Shown: positions 17,890 through 26,505 of the stretch, piece after piece
How the letters are laid out: each line of letters opens with the position of its first letter
Numbering within the stretch: the first letter of the stretch is position 1
Assembly (NCBI GenBank): GCA_016699445.1
Contig: CP064976.1
Span: 1,240,001 to 1,304,000 of the forward strand
Reading direction: 5' to 3'
From: Deltaproteobacteria bacterium
GTDB taxonomy: Bacteria > UBA10199 > JACPAL01 > GCA-016699445
Length of the DNA stretch: 64,000 nt
Notes under the pieces: generated by a model
Databases searched by the model: none
Seen by the model: the letters and a program-made list of their open reading frames with translations, nothing else
Told to the model about the DNA's origin: nothing
Made by a program: the position numbers and the translations under genes

Positions 17890-18927
17890 TTAAACTGGGA
17901 CTATGGCTTTTGTTTTTGTAAACAACCAATGATCAAAATAGTAGTGAATCAGAAGCCCTGATAGCGTGACTGTGAAATAACATTTATTATAAGGAAGTCC
18001 TGAAGAACGCGCGAGCAAAGTGATAATTGCCAAGAATCCTAAAGTGGGCATTAGACACAAAGTATAGAAGCCTAATGTTTTAAAAAAACCACGACCTGAA
18101 ACCCCGTTGACTAAAGGTGAACTAATATCACCACGATCTTTTCTGACAACATTGACCCACCAAGCTAAGGCTATATATTGAAGTGAGTGCCATGTATTAA
18201 ACCCTTGAAACGCTACATCCAGATCTTTGGGTACAGCTATCAAGAGAGCTACAAATACAGTCATCGAAATTAATGCTGTTTTTGGCCAAGAGATTGTTTG
18301 AGTTTTTATCTCCCAAATTGTTTTTGCGATAAAAAGCATAAGAGCAATTCCAAAAAACGAAATCACAAAATCAAAAACAAAAGGATTACCAGTGACATAA
18401 GGGATTTGAATGTTTTGATTAGCGACATTAAAAGTGCCGTTTACAATTTTATAGATGGCAACGGGATAAATACTTGAAAAAACAACTGAGTAATCAATCC
18501 ATTTTTCCCAAGCTAAAAAAGGAGATGTGTCGCCTATTTTCTTTCGATAACAGTCAGCTATGTAACATGTTTGATGTAATAGATGAATAGAGGCCCATGA
18601 AAAAAAGATCGTAATCAAAATTCCAAAGGCATTAAGCCCTAAGTAAATTACAGTTGGCGGAATTAACAATGCGCTTGAAGCATATATAGGATGTCTTTTC
18701 CAAAACTTCTTTTCCATGAATGTATATGTAAAAGTAGCAAAAAGATGTGGTCCTCCGATTAGAACCGTAATGACTAAATTTACTAAAGTTACGGAGAGTC
18801 CATAACCATTTTTTATAAGCAATGGTAGTGGAACTAAAATAAAACCACCTAAAAAAAATAGAAGGTCTAACCGTTTCGATATCAACCAAGGACTATTGTT
18901 AGTTTGAGGAATATTTAGTGTATTCAT
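17890..18927 (-). CDS. polytopic membrane protein with intramembrane histidines
   Basis: 345 aa with about 8-9 hydrophobic helices and no signal peptide. Conserved-looking histidines lie within or at the ends of helices: GGPHLFATFTYTFM, SIHLLHQTCYIADCY, FNTWHSLQYIALAWW and LLIHYYFDHWLF. This spacing of His residues recalls membrane di-iron or heme-binding enzymes (for example Brp/Blh carotenoid cleavage proteins), but I do not recognise the family and assign no reaction. Gene stands alone between a long hairpin and a divergent small gene. Confidence 0.75.
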   Translation of the reverse strand: MNTLNIPQTNNSPWLISKRLDLLFFLGGFILVPLPLLIKNGYGLSVTLVNLVITVLIGGPHLFATFTYTFMEKKFWKRHPIYASSALLIPPTVIYLGLNAFGILITIFFSWASIHLLHQTCYIADCYRKKIGDTSPFLAWEKWIDYSVVFSSIYPVAIYKIVNGTFNVANQNIQIPYVTGNPFVFDFVISFFGIALMLFIAKTIWEIKTQTISWPKTALISMTVFVALLIAVPKDLDVAFQGFNTWHSLQYIALAWWVNVVRKDRGDISSPLVNGVSGRGFFKTLGFYTLCLMPTLGFLAIITLLARSSGLPYNKCYFTVTLSGLLIHYYFDHWLFTKTKAIVPV

Positions 18928-19001
18928 GGAGGTGGCATAGAATACAGAAAATAGATTATGGTCAAGTCATTCTCCTTGTGAAGGTTAGTCGAAGATGATA
19001 T

Positions 19002-19406
19002 TTGATCTTAGTGATTTTGAAGAGAATTTTAAGTCTACTCTTCCTTCTTTTAATAAATAGTTCCTATTTATATTCTCAAGAAATTTCTGGAACTCCAGCT
19101 TCTCTTAAATCTGAAAATGTATTAACTCCAACAATCGTCGTGAGTGTTCCTAAGATTTTAGAACAGAAAATAGATCAGCTTGAACAATTTTCGATTATAG
19201 CAATTTGCTCCAATGCTATTTCTATTATTCTCTTATTGGTTGTTGTGGGTGTGCAACGCAGAACAGTCGATAAAATTAGACATGAAGTTGAGCGAACACA
19301 GATCTTATTGGAAGAGGAACTAGAAGATCTCAGACCACTTCCTAAAGTAAGATCAATTCACAATTCTCTGTATAAAAAGTATTCAAACTCTACTTCGGTA
19401 AAATAG
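19002..19406 (+). CDS. hypothetical membrane-anchored coiled-coil protein
   Basis: Up to 134 aa. A hydrophobic leader (ILSLLFLLLINSSYLYS) resembles a signal peptide. A second hydrophobic segment (IIAICSNAISIILLLVVVGV) is a TM helix, followed by a charged heptad-like tail (KIRHEVERTQILLEEELEDL). Start is uncertain: the frame opens at TTG 19002, with TTG 19017 giving the neatest leader (MKRILSLLF...). No ribosome site clearly decides. Family not recognised. Convergent with atpC, two bases apart. Confidence 0.55.
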   Translation: MILVILKRILSLLFLLLINSSYLYSQEISGTPASLKSENVLTPTIVVSVPKILEQKIDQLEQFSIIAICSNAISIILLLVVVGVQRRTVDKIRHEVERTQILLEEELEDLRPLPKVRSIHNSLYKKYSNSTSVK

Positions 19407-19407
19407 A

Positions 19408-19662
19408 TTATTCTTTTACAGTATCAGCCATAACAGTGATGCGATTGTCGCACACTTCTGCAAAACCACCAGAAACTTCAAGAGATTTGGATTGATTTCC
19501 TTGAGTATAAACAAGGCGGCCTGAGCCCAAAGCAGTAAATAAAGTTGTATGACCTGGCAAAACTCCAAACTCACCCAAAGCCCCAGGTGCTACAAGCTCA
19601 TCAATTTCGGCTGTAACGATGGGTTTTTCGGGGGTTACAATTTCTAAATGCATTTTTGCCAT
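19408..19662 (-). CDS. atpC: ATP synthase F1 epsilon subunit, short form
   Basis: 84 aa containing the complete N-terminal beta-sandwich (MHLEIVTPEKPIVTAEIDEL, LPGHTTLFTALGSG, VSGGFAEV, ITVMADT) that links the gamma shaft to the c-ring. It stops where the C-terminal two-helix inhibitory domain normally begins, so regulation by that domain is missing. The end ADTVKE is followed by a proper stop and no frameshifted continuation is evident. Last gene of the atp operon, 9 bases after atpD. Confidence 0.92.
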   Translation of the reverse strand: MAKMHLEIVTPEKPIVTAEIDELVAPGALGEFGVLPGHTTLFTALGSGRLVYTQGNQSKSLEVSGGFAEVCDNRITVMADTVKE

Positions 19663-19671
19663 GTCAATTCC

Positions 19672-21087
19672 TTAAGCTGCTAACTTTTTCGCTTTTTCAA
19701 TGGCCTCTTCAATCGTACCTCCTAGATAGAAAGCTAGTTCTGGCAAGTCGTCGTGTTTGCCTTCAATAATTTCTCTAAATCCTCGGATGGTATCTGCAAC
19801 TTTTACAAATTTCCCCTCAATACCTGTAAACTGAGCAGCAACAAAGAATGGCTGTGACAAGAATTTTTGAATTTTACGAGCACGAGCCACGATCAATTTA
19901 TCGTCTTCCGAGAGCTCGTCCATACCCAGAATAGCGATAATATCCTGTAAATCTTTATAACGTTGAAGAATTTTTTGAACATCACGAGCAATACGGTAGT
20001 GTTCTTCACCGACTACTTGAGGTGACAAGATACGAGATGTTGAATCAAGAGGATCCACAGCAGGATAAATGCCCAATTCAGCAATTTGACGTGACAGAAC
20101 TGTTGTTGCGTCCAAGTGTGAAAATGTTGTTGCAGGAGCAGGATCTGTTAAATCGTCGGCAGGAACGTAAATAGCTTGAACCGAAGTAATAGAACCTTTT
20201 GTTGTGGATGTGATTCTTTCCTGCAATTGTCCTAAGTCTGTGGAAAGAGTTGGCTGATAACCAACGGCAGATGGAATACGACCCAATAGTGCTGACACTT
20301 CGGAGCCTGCTTGGGTAAAACGGAAAATATTATCGATGAACAAGAGCACGTCTTGTTGTTCTTCATCACGAAAATATTCAGCGACAGTTAATGCTGAGAG
20401 AGCAACACGGGCACGGGCTCCAGGAGGCTCATTCATTTGTCCATAGACAAGAGCAGCTTTGGCCAAAACTCCAGAGTCTTTCATTTCATGCCAGAGATCG
20501 TTTCCTTCACGAGTTCTTTCACCAACACCAGCAAATACTGAAAAACCACCATGTTGTGTAGCAACGTTGTTAATAAGCTCCATAATTAAAACTGTCTTTC
20601 CAACGCCAGCACCACCGAAAAGTCCAATTTTTCCACCTTTTGCATAAGGAGCTAAAAGATCGACGACTTTAATTCCTGTTTCAAACATTTCAACTTTAGT
20701 ACTTTGCTCTAAAAAGCTGGGTGCTTGACGATGAATGGGGTAAGATTTTTTATTGGTTAATGGACCGGCTTCGTCTACTGGTGCTCCCACAACATTGACA
20801 ATGCGTCCAAGTACTTCTCTTCCTACGGGCATTTGAATAGGTTTGCCTGTGTTGATAACTTCGGCTCCACGAACCAAACCATCCGTACTATCCATGGCAA
20901 TACAACGAACCGTATTTTCACCCAAGTGTTGAGCTACTTCCACGATGAGATTCCAAGGCTCGTTATTGATAGAAGCATTGGATACTTTCAGCGCTGTATA
21001 AAGAGGAGGAAGATCTGATGACGGAAACTGAACGTCGATAACGGGTCCAATTACCTGTGTGATTTTTCCTGAATTCGTATTTTCCAT
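19672..21087 (-). CDS. atpD: ATP synthase F1 beta subunit
   Basis: 471 aa catalytic subunit. Walker A GGAGVGKTVLIMEL, the catalytic GERTREGNDL, Walker B VLLFIDNIFRFTQAG and the DELSEDD (DELSEED-type) loop are all present. It forms the alternating alpha3beta3 ring that makes ATP. Spaced 13 bases after atpG. Confidence 0.97.
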   Translation of the reverse strand: MENTNSGKITQVIGPVIDVQFPSSDLPPLYTALKVSNASINNEPWNLIVEVAQHLGENTVRCIAMDSTDGLVRGAEVINTGKPIQMPVGREVLGRIVNVVGAPVDEAGPLTNKKSYPIHRQAPSFLEQSTKVEMFETGIKVVDLLAPYAKGGKIGLFGGAGVGKTVLIMELINNVATQHGGFSVFAGVGERTREGNDLWHEMKDSGVLAKAALVYGQMNEPPGARARVALSALTVAEYFRDEEQQDVLLFIDNIFRFTQAGSEVSALLGRIPSAVGYQPTLSTDLGQLQERITSTTKGSITSVQAIYVPADDLTDPAPATTFSHLDATTVLSRQIAELGIYPAVDPLDSTSRILSPQVVGEEHYRIARDVQKILQRYKDLQDIIAILGMDELSEDDKLIVARARKIQKFLSQPFFVAAQFTGIEGKFVKVADTIRGFREIIEGKHDDLPELAFYLGGTIEEAIEKAKKLAA

Positions 21088-21100
21088 AAAGTCTCCTAAA

Positions 21101-21985
21101 TTATTTTAAAGCTTCCGCACCATTCACAATATCCATAAGCTCTGTTGTGATAACGGCCTGTCGTAAGCGATTCATTTGAAGCGTCAAATCATAAATCATG
21201 TCACTGGAATTACTTGTGGCATTGTCCATAGCAACCATGCGTGCACCATATTCACCTGCAATAGACTCAAGAAAAGCTCTGCGAATCATCATAGCTAAAG
21301 CCCTTGGAATAAGATCATTCAAGACTTCAGTTCGTGTAGGCTCGTAAATATGTGTTGGTAGATAAGTATTCGAGCCTTCTAATGCAGAAGGTTGAAGCTC
21401 AAAAGGAAGTATTCTTTCAATTCTAATTTCTTGTGAAATTGCTGATCTGAAATAATTATAAACCAGATAAAACTCATCAAAGCGGCCTTCTATATAGCCT
21501 TTGATTAAATCGTTAGCCATTTCGAGAGTTTTCTCAAAAGGTACATCTTCAGGCATACCCGTTATAAACTGATCGGGTTCTTTTTTGCGCGCACGAAAAT
21601 AATCTCGTCCACGACGACCTGAAACTGTTATTTTAACTTCTGGAACCACAAGGCTTTTTTCTTTGAGAACGCTATCTATACGTCTCAATAGATTTCCATT
21701 AAAACCACCACATAAACCACGATCAGAAGTAATAATCAAAAACTCGGCAGTTTTTATCTCGTTTCTATTTTGAAGAAGAGGATGTTTATTTTTTTCTTCC
21801 TCAGGCATGAGATAGAAAAGATTCGATAGAATTTCCTGCATCTTGTTAGAGTAGGGGCGAGCATTAATTAATCGAGTTTGAGCTCGACGTAATTTCGCAG
21901 CAGAAACCATCTTCATGGCTTTGGTGATTTTTTGCGTATTTTTCACCGAACCGATTCTTTTTCGAATTGTCTTAAGTGTTGCCAT
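21101..21985 (-). CDS. atpG: ATP synthase F1 gamma subunit
   Basis: 294 aa central-stalk subunit. N-terminal helix (MATLKTIRKRIGSVKNTQKI, then TKAMKMVSAAKLRRAQ) and C-terminal helix (MRQAV-type segment NRLRQAVITTELMDIVNGAEAL) form the rotor coiled coil. The Rossmann-like middle contains ITSDRGLCGGFN. It lies between atpA and atpD with gaps of 6 and 13 bases. Confidence 0.97.
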   Translation of the reverse strand: MATLKTIRKRIGSVKNTQKITKAMKMVSAAKLRRAQTRLINARPYSNKMQEILSNLFYLMPEEEKNKHPLLQNRNEIKTAEFLIITSDRGLCGGFNGNLLRRIDSVLKEKSLVVPEVKITVSGRRGRDYFRARKKEPDQFITGMPEDVPFEKTLEMANDLIKGYIEGRFDEFYLVYNYFRSAISQEIRIERILPFELQPSALEGSNTYLPTHIYEPTRTEVLNDLIPRALAMMIRRAFLESIAGEYGARMVAMDNATSNSSDMIYDLTLQMNRLRQAVITTELMDIVNGAEALK

Positions 21986-21991
21986 AGTGTT

Positions 21992-23500
21992 TTAGACTAC
22001 AAAGCCTTGTTTAAATTCTTCGAGGGCTGCATTTATCTTTTTCTTCAAATCATCATCTAAAGCTTTTTTCTTATCCAAATCAGCAAAGATTTCTTTGTGT
22101 TTATTGTGCATGAAATTAAGCATTTCAGTTAAAAACTGTTGAGCCTTTTCCGTAGGAATTGAATCAATAAAACCATTGGTAGCAGCATAAACAGAGAGAA
22201 CTTGCTCATATACAGAGAGTGGCTGGTACTGGCCCTGTTTCAAAACTTCAACAAGACGCGCACCACGATTTAGTTGTGATTGAGTGGCTTTATCCAAATC
22301 ACTTCCAAATTGGGCAAAAGCGGCGAGTTCACGATATTGAGCGAGCTCTAATCGCAACGTACCAGCAACTTGTTTCATGGCTTTAATCTGAGCATTACCA
22401 CCAACACGAGAAACAGAAAGACCTACGTTAACAGCAGGACGCACACCAGCGTAGAAGAGATCTGTTTCAAGATATATTTGACCGTCAGTGATTGAGATGA
22501 CGTTTGTAGGAATATATGCAGAAACGTCACCGGCCTGAGTTTCAATTATTGGTAATGCTGTTAGCGATCCTGCTCCACGAGCATCCGAAAGTTTGGCTGC
22601 ACGCTCTAATAATCGGGAGTGAAGATAGAAAACGTCTCCAGGAAAAGCTTCACGGCCTGGAGGTCGACGTAGCAAAAGAGAAAGTTGTCGGTATGAAACA
22701 GCGTGTTTTGAAAGGTCGTCGTAAATAATTAATGCATGACGCCCTGAGTCTCTAAAATACTCAGCCATAGTAACGCCAGAATAGGGAGCTAAAAATTGTA
22801 GTGGAGCGGGATCAGAAGCATTGGCAGCTATGATCGTTGTGTATTCCATGGCCCCATGACTTTTCAGCTTATCCATAACTTGGGCAACTGTGGATTGTTT
22901 TTGTCCGATGGCTACATAGAAACAATAAACATCTTTCCCCTTTTGATTTATAATCGTATCAATAGCGATAGCTGTTTTTCCTGTTTGACGGTCACCAATA
23001 ATAAGTTCGCGTTGTCCCCGTCCAATTGGAATCATGGCATCAATAGCCTTGATACCTGTTTGCATTGGCTCGTGAACGCTTTTACGATCAACAATTCCAG
23101 GAGCTTTAATTTCAATTTTTCGCGTGTCTTTCGTGGTGAGAGCTCCAAGTCCATCGATGGGTTCGCCGAGAGCATTGACAACACGACCCATTAAAGCTTC
23201 ACCCACAGGAACTTCAGCAATCTTTTTGGTACGTCTGACTTGATCTCCTTCTTTAATCTTTGAGTCAGAACCCATGATAGCGATACCAACGTTGTCTTCT
23301 TCAAGATTCAAAATCATGCCTCGAACACCATCACTAAATTCCACAAGCTCTCCAGCCATGGCATGATCTAGTCCATAAACGCGGGCAATACCATCACCGA
23401 CAGATAGTACAGTTCCTGTTTCAGCAACATCAATCTTCTTTCCAAAATCCTTGATCTGCTTTTTGAGTATTTCACTAATTTCTTCGGCTTTAATTTCCAT
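21992..23500 (-). CDS. atpA: ATP synthase F1 alpha subunit
   Basis: 502 aa non-catalytic nucleotide-binding subunit. Walker A GDRQTGKTAIAIDTIINQK, the alpha-type segment VAIGQKQSTVAQV, and ALIIYDDLSKHAVSYRQLSL. C-terminal helical domain ends EEFKQGFVV. Length matches the family. Gap of 11 bases from atpH. Confidence 0.97.
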   Translation of the reverse strand: MEIKAEEISEILKKQIKDFGKKIDVAETGTVLSVGDGIARVYGLDHAMAGELVEFSDGVRGMILNLEEDNVGIAIMGSDSKIKEGDQVRRTKKIAEVPVGEALMGRVVNALGEPIDGLGALTTKDTRKIEIKAPGIVDRKSVHEPMQTGIKAIDAMIPIGRGQRELIIGDRQTGKTAIAIDTIINQKGKDVYCFYVAIGQKQSTVAQVMDKLKSHGAMEYTTIIAANASDPAPLQFLAPYSGVTMAEYFRDSGRHALIIYDDLSKHAVSYRQLSLLLRRPPGREAFPGDVFYLHSRLLERAAKLSDARGAGSLTALPIIETQAGDVSAYIPTNVISITDGQIYLETDLFYAGVRPAVNVGLSVSRVGGNAQIKAMKQVAGTLRLELAQYRELAAFAQFGSDLDKATQSQLNRGARLVEVLKQGQYQPLSVYEQVLSVYAATNGFIDSIPTEKAQQFLTEMLNFMHNKHKEIFADLDKKKALDDDLKKKINAALEEFKQGFVV

Positions 23501-23511
23501 AAAATCTCCTA

Positions 23512-24063
23512 TTAGACCTCACTACGAAGCATTTTTTCTTTAAGAAGTTCGAGTTCACGTTTGATGGAACCATCGTAAGTTATATTTCCTACTTGAACGA
23601 TCGATCCACCGATCATTTCAGGTTTTGCTGAGCCCTTAGCGATTATTTTTTTACTGAGTTTTGTTTCTAACAGAGCCTCAACCTTTTTAATCAGATCTTG
23701 GTGAGGCACCTGAGTTTGAAGTAAATTTACTCTTACAATACTTAGATACTCATCTCTATAAACCTCAAACTCTTTGAGTATTTGAGATATGATTTTCATC
23801 CTGTCTTTTTTTATTAAAATCAGAAGAAAGTTTTTTACTAAAGAATGCAATCCAAGCTTATCGGAGATTTCCGCACAAGCAGCGAGCCTTCCATTATAAT
23901 CCAGCAGATCATCACCTAAAGTCTTGAGTACTTCTGGAGAGGTGAGCAGAAGCTGCGAAAGAAGCTGTGTGTCTTGATAAAATTTATCGAGAGCATTTTC
24001 TTCTTTTGCCAAAGAAAATAAAGACCTGGCGTAACGTCTAGAGAGTGAGCCCATCGAACTCAT
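23512..24063 (-). CDS. atpH: ATP synthase F1 delta subunit
   Basis: 183 aa stator subunit linking the alpha3beta3 head to the b/b' stalk. The N-terminal helix bundle starts SLSRRYARSLFSLAKEEN. The C-terminal signature is IGGSIVQVGNITYDGSIKRE (family I.GG..i...D...D.S.). The start overlaps the atpF stop by 4 bases, implying translational coupling. Confidence 0.95.
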   Translation of the reverse strand: MSSMGSLSRRYARSLFSLAKEENALDKFYQDTQLLSQLLLTSPEVLKTLGDDLLDYNGRLAACAEISDKLGLHSLVKNFLLILIKKDRMKIISQILKEFEVYRDEYLSIVRVNLLQTQVPHQDLIKKVEALLETKLSKKIIAKGSAKPEMIGGSIVQVGNITYDGSIKRELELLKEKMLRSEV

Positions 24064-24563
24064 GCTGACTCCTTTTGCAGTTCATTCAGATACTTTTCTG
24101 CCATTTTGTCCTGATCGGAGCTTGTTAAATTCTTTTTAATGGCATTTTCAGCTATTTCAAAAGAGAGTTTTATCGCTTCCTTTTTCAAAACTTCTTTAGC
24201 GCGAATGATTTCTTGTTGAGCAATCTGCTGTGCTTCTTGTTGCATTCTAGCTGACAGAGCTTCAGATTCTTGAATAATTCTCTTCTTCTCCAACTCCCCT
24301 TCTTCTTCTAGGTTTTTAACCATACGACTTACTTCTTGCTCTAATTCTTTTACTCGAGCTTGGAGTTTATCGTTGAGAGCTTTAGCTTCTGCATATTTCT
24401 TTTGAGACTCTTCAATGCTGTTGCGAATCAACTGACTTCTGATTTTCCAAAACTCAGCTAGTGGTTTTCTCAAAAAATAGACAAGCAATCCTGCGAACGC
24501 AAAAAAGTTTATCAATTTCCAGTGCATTCCTGAAGAAAGGAAAATGTTTTCGCCACCGTGCAT
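24060..24563 (-). CDS. atpF: ATP synthase F0 b subunit
   Basis: 167 aa. One N-terminal TM helix (LINFFAFAGLLVYFLRKPLA) followed by a long charged coiled coil (KKYAEAKALNDKLQARVKEL onward), the stator stalk of F0. It is paired with the b' gene upstream, start directly abutting that stop, the arrangement of bacteria with a b/b' heterodimer. ATG 24563. Confidence 0.93.
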   Translation of the reverse strand: MHGGENIFLSSGMHWKLINFFAFAGLLVYFLRKPLAEFWKIRSQLIRNSIEESQKKYAEAKALNDKLQARVKELEQEVSRMVKNLEEEGELEKKRIIQESEALSARMQQEAQQIAQQEIIRAKEVLKKEAIKLSFEIAENAIKKNLTSSDQDKMAEKYLNELQKESA

Positions 24564-24995
24564 TTAGATTTCCCTTTCTAAAATTTTAGTGACAATATTC
24601 TTTGCTAAATCTTGCGAATAGGTTTGAAGACTAGCCTCTGCCTTTTTGGATTCACTTGAAATTTTATTTCTTATTTCTTCTAATTTTTGATCGACATCTT
24701 CACGAATCTTTTTAAGCAATTCTTCTCTAAATTTTTCTCCGACTTCCATTTTTTGTACTTTTTTTCTAATTCCAGAGAGCCGTGCTTCTTCCATTTTCTT
24801 TTCGCAGAGAACTGTCATCTCTTGTGTCTCTTTAACTAATTTTTCAGCCGTATCGCTGGAGCCTAAAGATTGCCTTTTTCTTTCTTGAATGATCTTTAAT
24901 GAAGGCTTGAAAATGAGAAAATTTAATACACCAAAGGCTACAAAAAATAATAGGCTTTGGTATACGAGTGTAATGTTGGGTACTAAGTCGATCAC
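24564..24995 (-). CDS. ATP synthase F0 b' subunit
   Basis: 143 aa paralogue of b (called atpX or atpF' elsewhere). One TM helix (LVYQSLLFFVAFGVLNFLIF) and a coiled-coil tail ending DLAKNIVTKILEREI. First gene of the atp operon. The F0 a (atpB) and c (atpE) genes do not precede it and must lie elsewhere, as in several deltaproteobacteria. Confidence 0.9.
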   Translation of the reverse strand: MIDLVPNITLVYQSLLFFVAFGVLNFLIFKPSLKIIQERKRQSLGSSDTAEKLVKETQEMTVLCEKKMEEARLSGIRKKVQKMEVGEKFREELLKKIREDVDQKLEEIRNKISSESKKAEASLQTYSQDLAKNIVTKILEREI

Positions 24996-25065
24996 AAAAA
25001 TATCCTGTTTTTTTTAGATTCGCGCGGCGGCTAACATGTGACCTGGAGGCTGTCAAGAACTGGGC

Positions 25066-25104
25066 AAAAAAAGAGGCTCTTCGTAGTTTTTCACAAAGAG
25101 CCTC
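25066..25104 (-). terminator. rho-independent terminator of the parAB-bactofilin unit
   Basis: On the minus strand, GAGGCTCTT and AAGAGCCTC form a perfect 9-bp stem (25096-25104 with 25073-25081) followed by seven T. It lies just after the bactofilin stop and before the atp operon, so the atp genes should have their own promoter at about 24996-25065. Confidence 0.85.
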
Positions 25105-25126
25105 AAGTATTTTTTTATGCTAATGA

Positions 25127-25540
25127 TTATACGATAGATGCTTTAGCGCTATCAATGGAATGAACTGTAGCATTTTTTCCCATGCTGCAGCTTCCTTCAA
25201 AGATAACACCTTCATCAATGACCAATGTTTGAGCAATGATATCTCCTCGAACAACCGCTGGCGTATGCATCTCGATGCGATCTTTGGCTTTGATCGTTCC
25301 TTTGATCTCTCCATGGATGATCACTGAGCCAACGTCTACTTTTCCTTCAATGACAGCACCTTCGCCCACAATCAACGTACCTTCGGAAAAAATTTCGCCG
25401 ATAAATTTTCCATTGATACGTACAGTGCCTTCAAAGGTTAATTTTCCTTCAAATTCACAGCCTTTTTCAAGAAGTCCGCTAATGGGACCATTTCCTGATG
25501 GAACTTCTCTGAACGCCACACCTGTTTTTTCGCCGAACAT
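25127..25540 (-). CDS. bactofilin
   Basis: 137 aa polymer-forming cytoskeletal protein. The centre is a right-handed beta-helix with hydrophobic repeats: SGLLEKGCEFEGKLTFEGTV, RINGKFIGEIFSEGTLIVGE, VEGKVDVGSVIIHGEIKGTI, and so on. The ends are short and flexible. Bactofilins form non-polar filaments that position cell-wall enzymes or polar factors. It lies 24 bases downstream of parB, and in Myxococcus bactofilins scaffold the ParABS machinery, so a link to chromosome segregation is plausible. Confidence 0.9.
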   Translation of the reverse strand: MFGEKTGVAFREVPSGNGPISGLLEKGCEFEGKLTFEGTVRINGKFIGEIFSEGTLIVGEGAVIEGKVDVGSVIIHGEIKGTIKAKDRIEMHTPAVVRGDIIAQTLVIDEGVIFEGSCSMGKNATVHSIDSAKASIV

Positions 25541-25564
25541 ACCCCCTCCTTAATATATATGGTT

Positions 25565-26464
25565 TTAGTTTTGGTTTGTGAGTGTATTATAAATTCTATC
25601 CAAATCGCTATCAGAATAATACTCAATAACGATGTTTCCCTTTTTTCCAGAAGGTACCAGTTTAATCTGAGTACCGAGCCTTCTTCTTAATTCATCAAGT
25701 ATATGCACCAATGAAGGAGAAAGCCCTGCCCCATGGTGAAGATGACCTTTTTTCTCCCCACCTGATTTCCGAGCTTTTAAGCGAGCTTCAAGCTCTCTAA
25801 CGGACCAGCCTTCCTTAATGATTTGTTCTGCAAAATAGAGCTGCTTCTCAATTTCAGGAACACCTAATAGTGCACGTGCGTGTCCTTCCGAAATTTGTCC
25901 TGACTGTAGCATGACTCGAATAGCTTGAGGAAGTTTTAATAATCGAAGCGTATTGGCAATAGTTGTTCGTTCTTTCCCAATTTTTTGAGCTACCTGTTCT
26001 TGAGTATAGCCAAATTTTTCCATCAACTCGTCATAGCCCATAGCTTCTTCAATAACGTCCAGGTCTTCTCTTTGGATGTTTTCAATCAAAGCCAGCTCTA
26101 AAGTTTCTTGTTCACCAACTTCTTTTATGATGGCAGGAATCTCTGTCAGTCCTGCTTGCAGGGAGGCTCTGTAGCGACGCTCACCCGAAATGATTTCATA
26201 GCGCCCGTTTTTTTTGGACACAATAATTGGCTGTAAGATACCTTTGCCTCGTATGGAATGAGCTAATTCTGAAATCTTTTCATCATCGAAATACTTTCTT
26301 GGTTGGTCCCGATTTGGTGAGATTTGAGAAATGGGGATAACTCGGTACCCATTTTTCTCTTCCCTGATTTCTGTTTTTGTAACGGATGGTACAGGCTCGA
26401 GCTTTACAGGATTACTTATTAATGATGACAACCCTTTCCCGAGCCCTCTGCGTTGGGCTTCCAT
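25565..26464 (-). CDS. parB: chromosome-partitioning protein ParB
   Basis: 299 aa CTP-dependent clamp loaded at parS. N-terminal MEAQRRGLGKGLSSLI, CTP-binding box IISGERRYRASLQAGLTEIP, central HTH (YTQEQVAQKIGKERTTIANT) and C-terminal dimerisation domain. It is encoded 41 bases after parA, and two parS sites lie within 1.5 kb. Confidence 0.95.
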   Translation of the reverse strand: MEAQRRGLGKGLSSLISNPVKLEPVPSVTKTEIREEKNGYRVIPISQISPNRDQPRKYFDDEKISELAHSIRGKGILQPIIVSKKNGRYEIISGERRYRASLQAGLTEIPAIIKEVGEQETLELALIENIQREDLDVIEEAMGYDELMEKFGYTQEQVAQKIGKERTTIANTLRLLKLPQAIRVMLQSGQISEGHARALLGVPEIEKQLYFAEQIIKEGWSVRELEARLKARKSGGEKKGHLHHGAGLSPSLVHILDELRRRLGTQIKLVPSGKKGNIVIEYYSDSDLDRIYNTLTNQN

Positions 26465-26505
26465 GCATTCCCTCCCTTTTAAAGGTTAACAAGCTTACGC
26501 GAAAA

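Noticed and set aside
18994..19059. Short ORF starting ATG 18994
   Set aside because: About 21 codons in another frame, without family signal; the overlapping frame encodes the leader of a plausible membrane protein.
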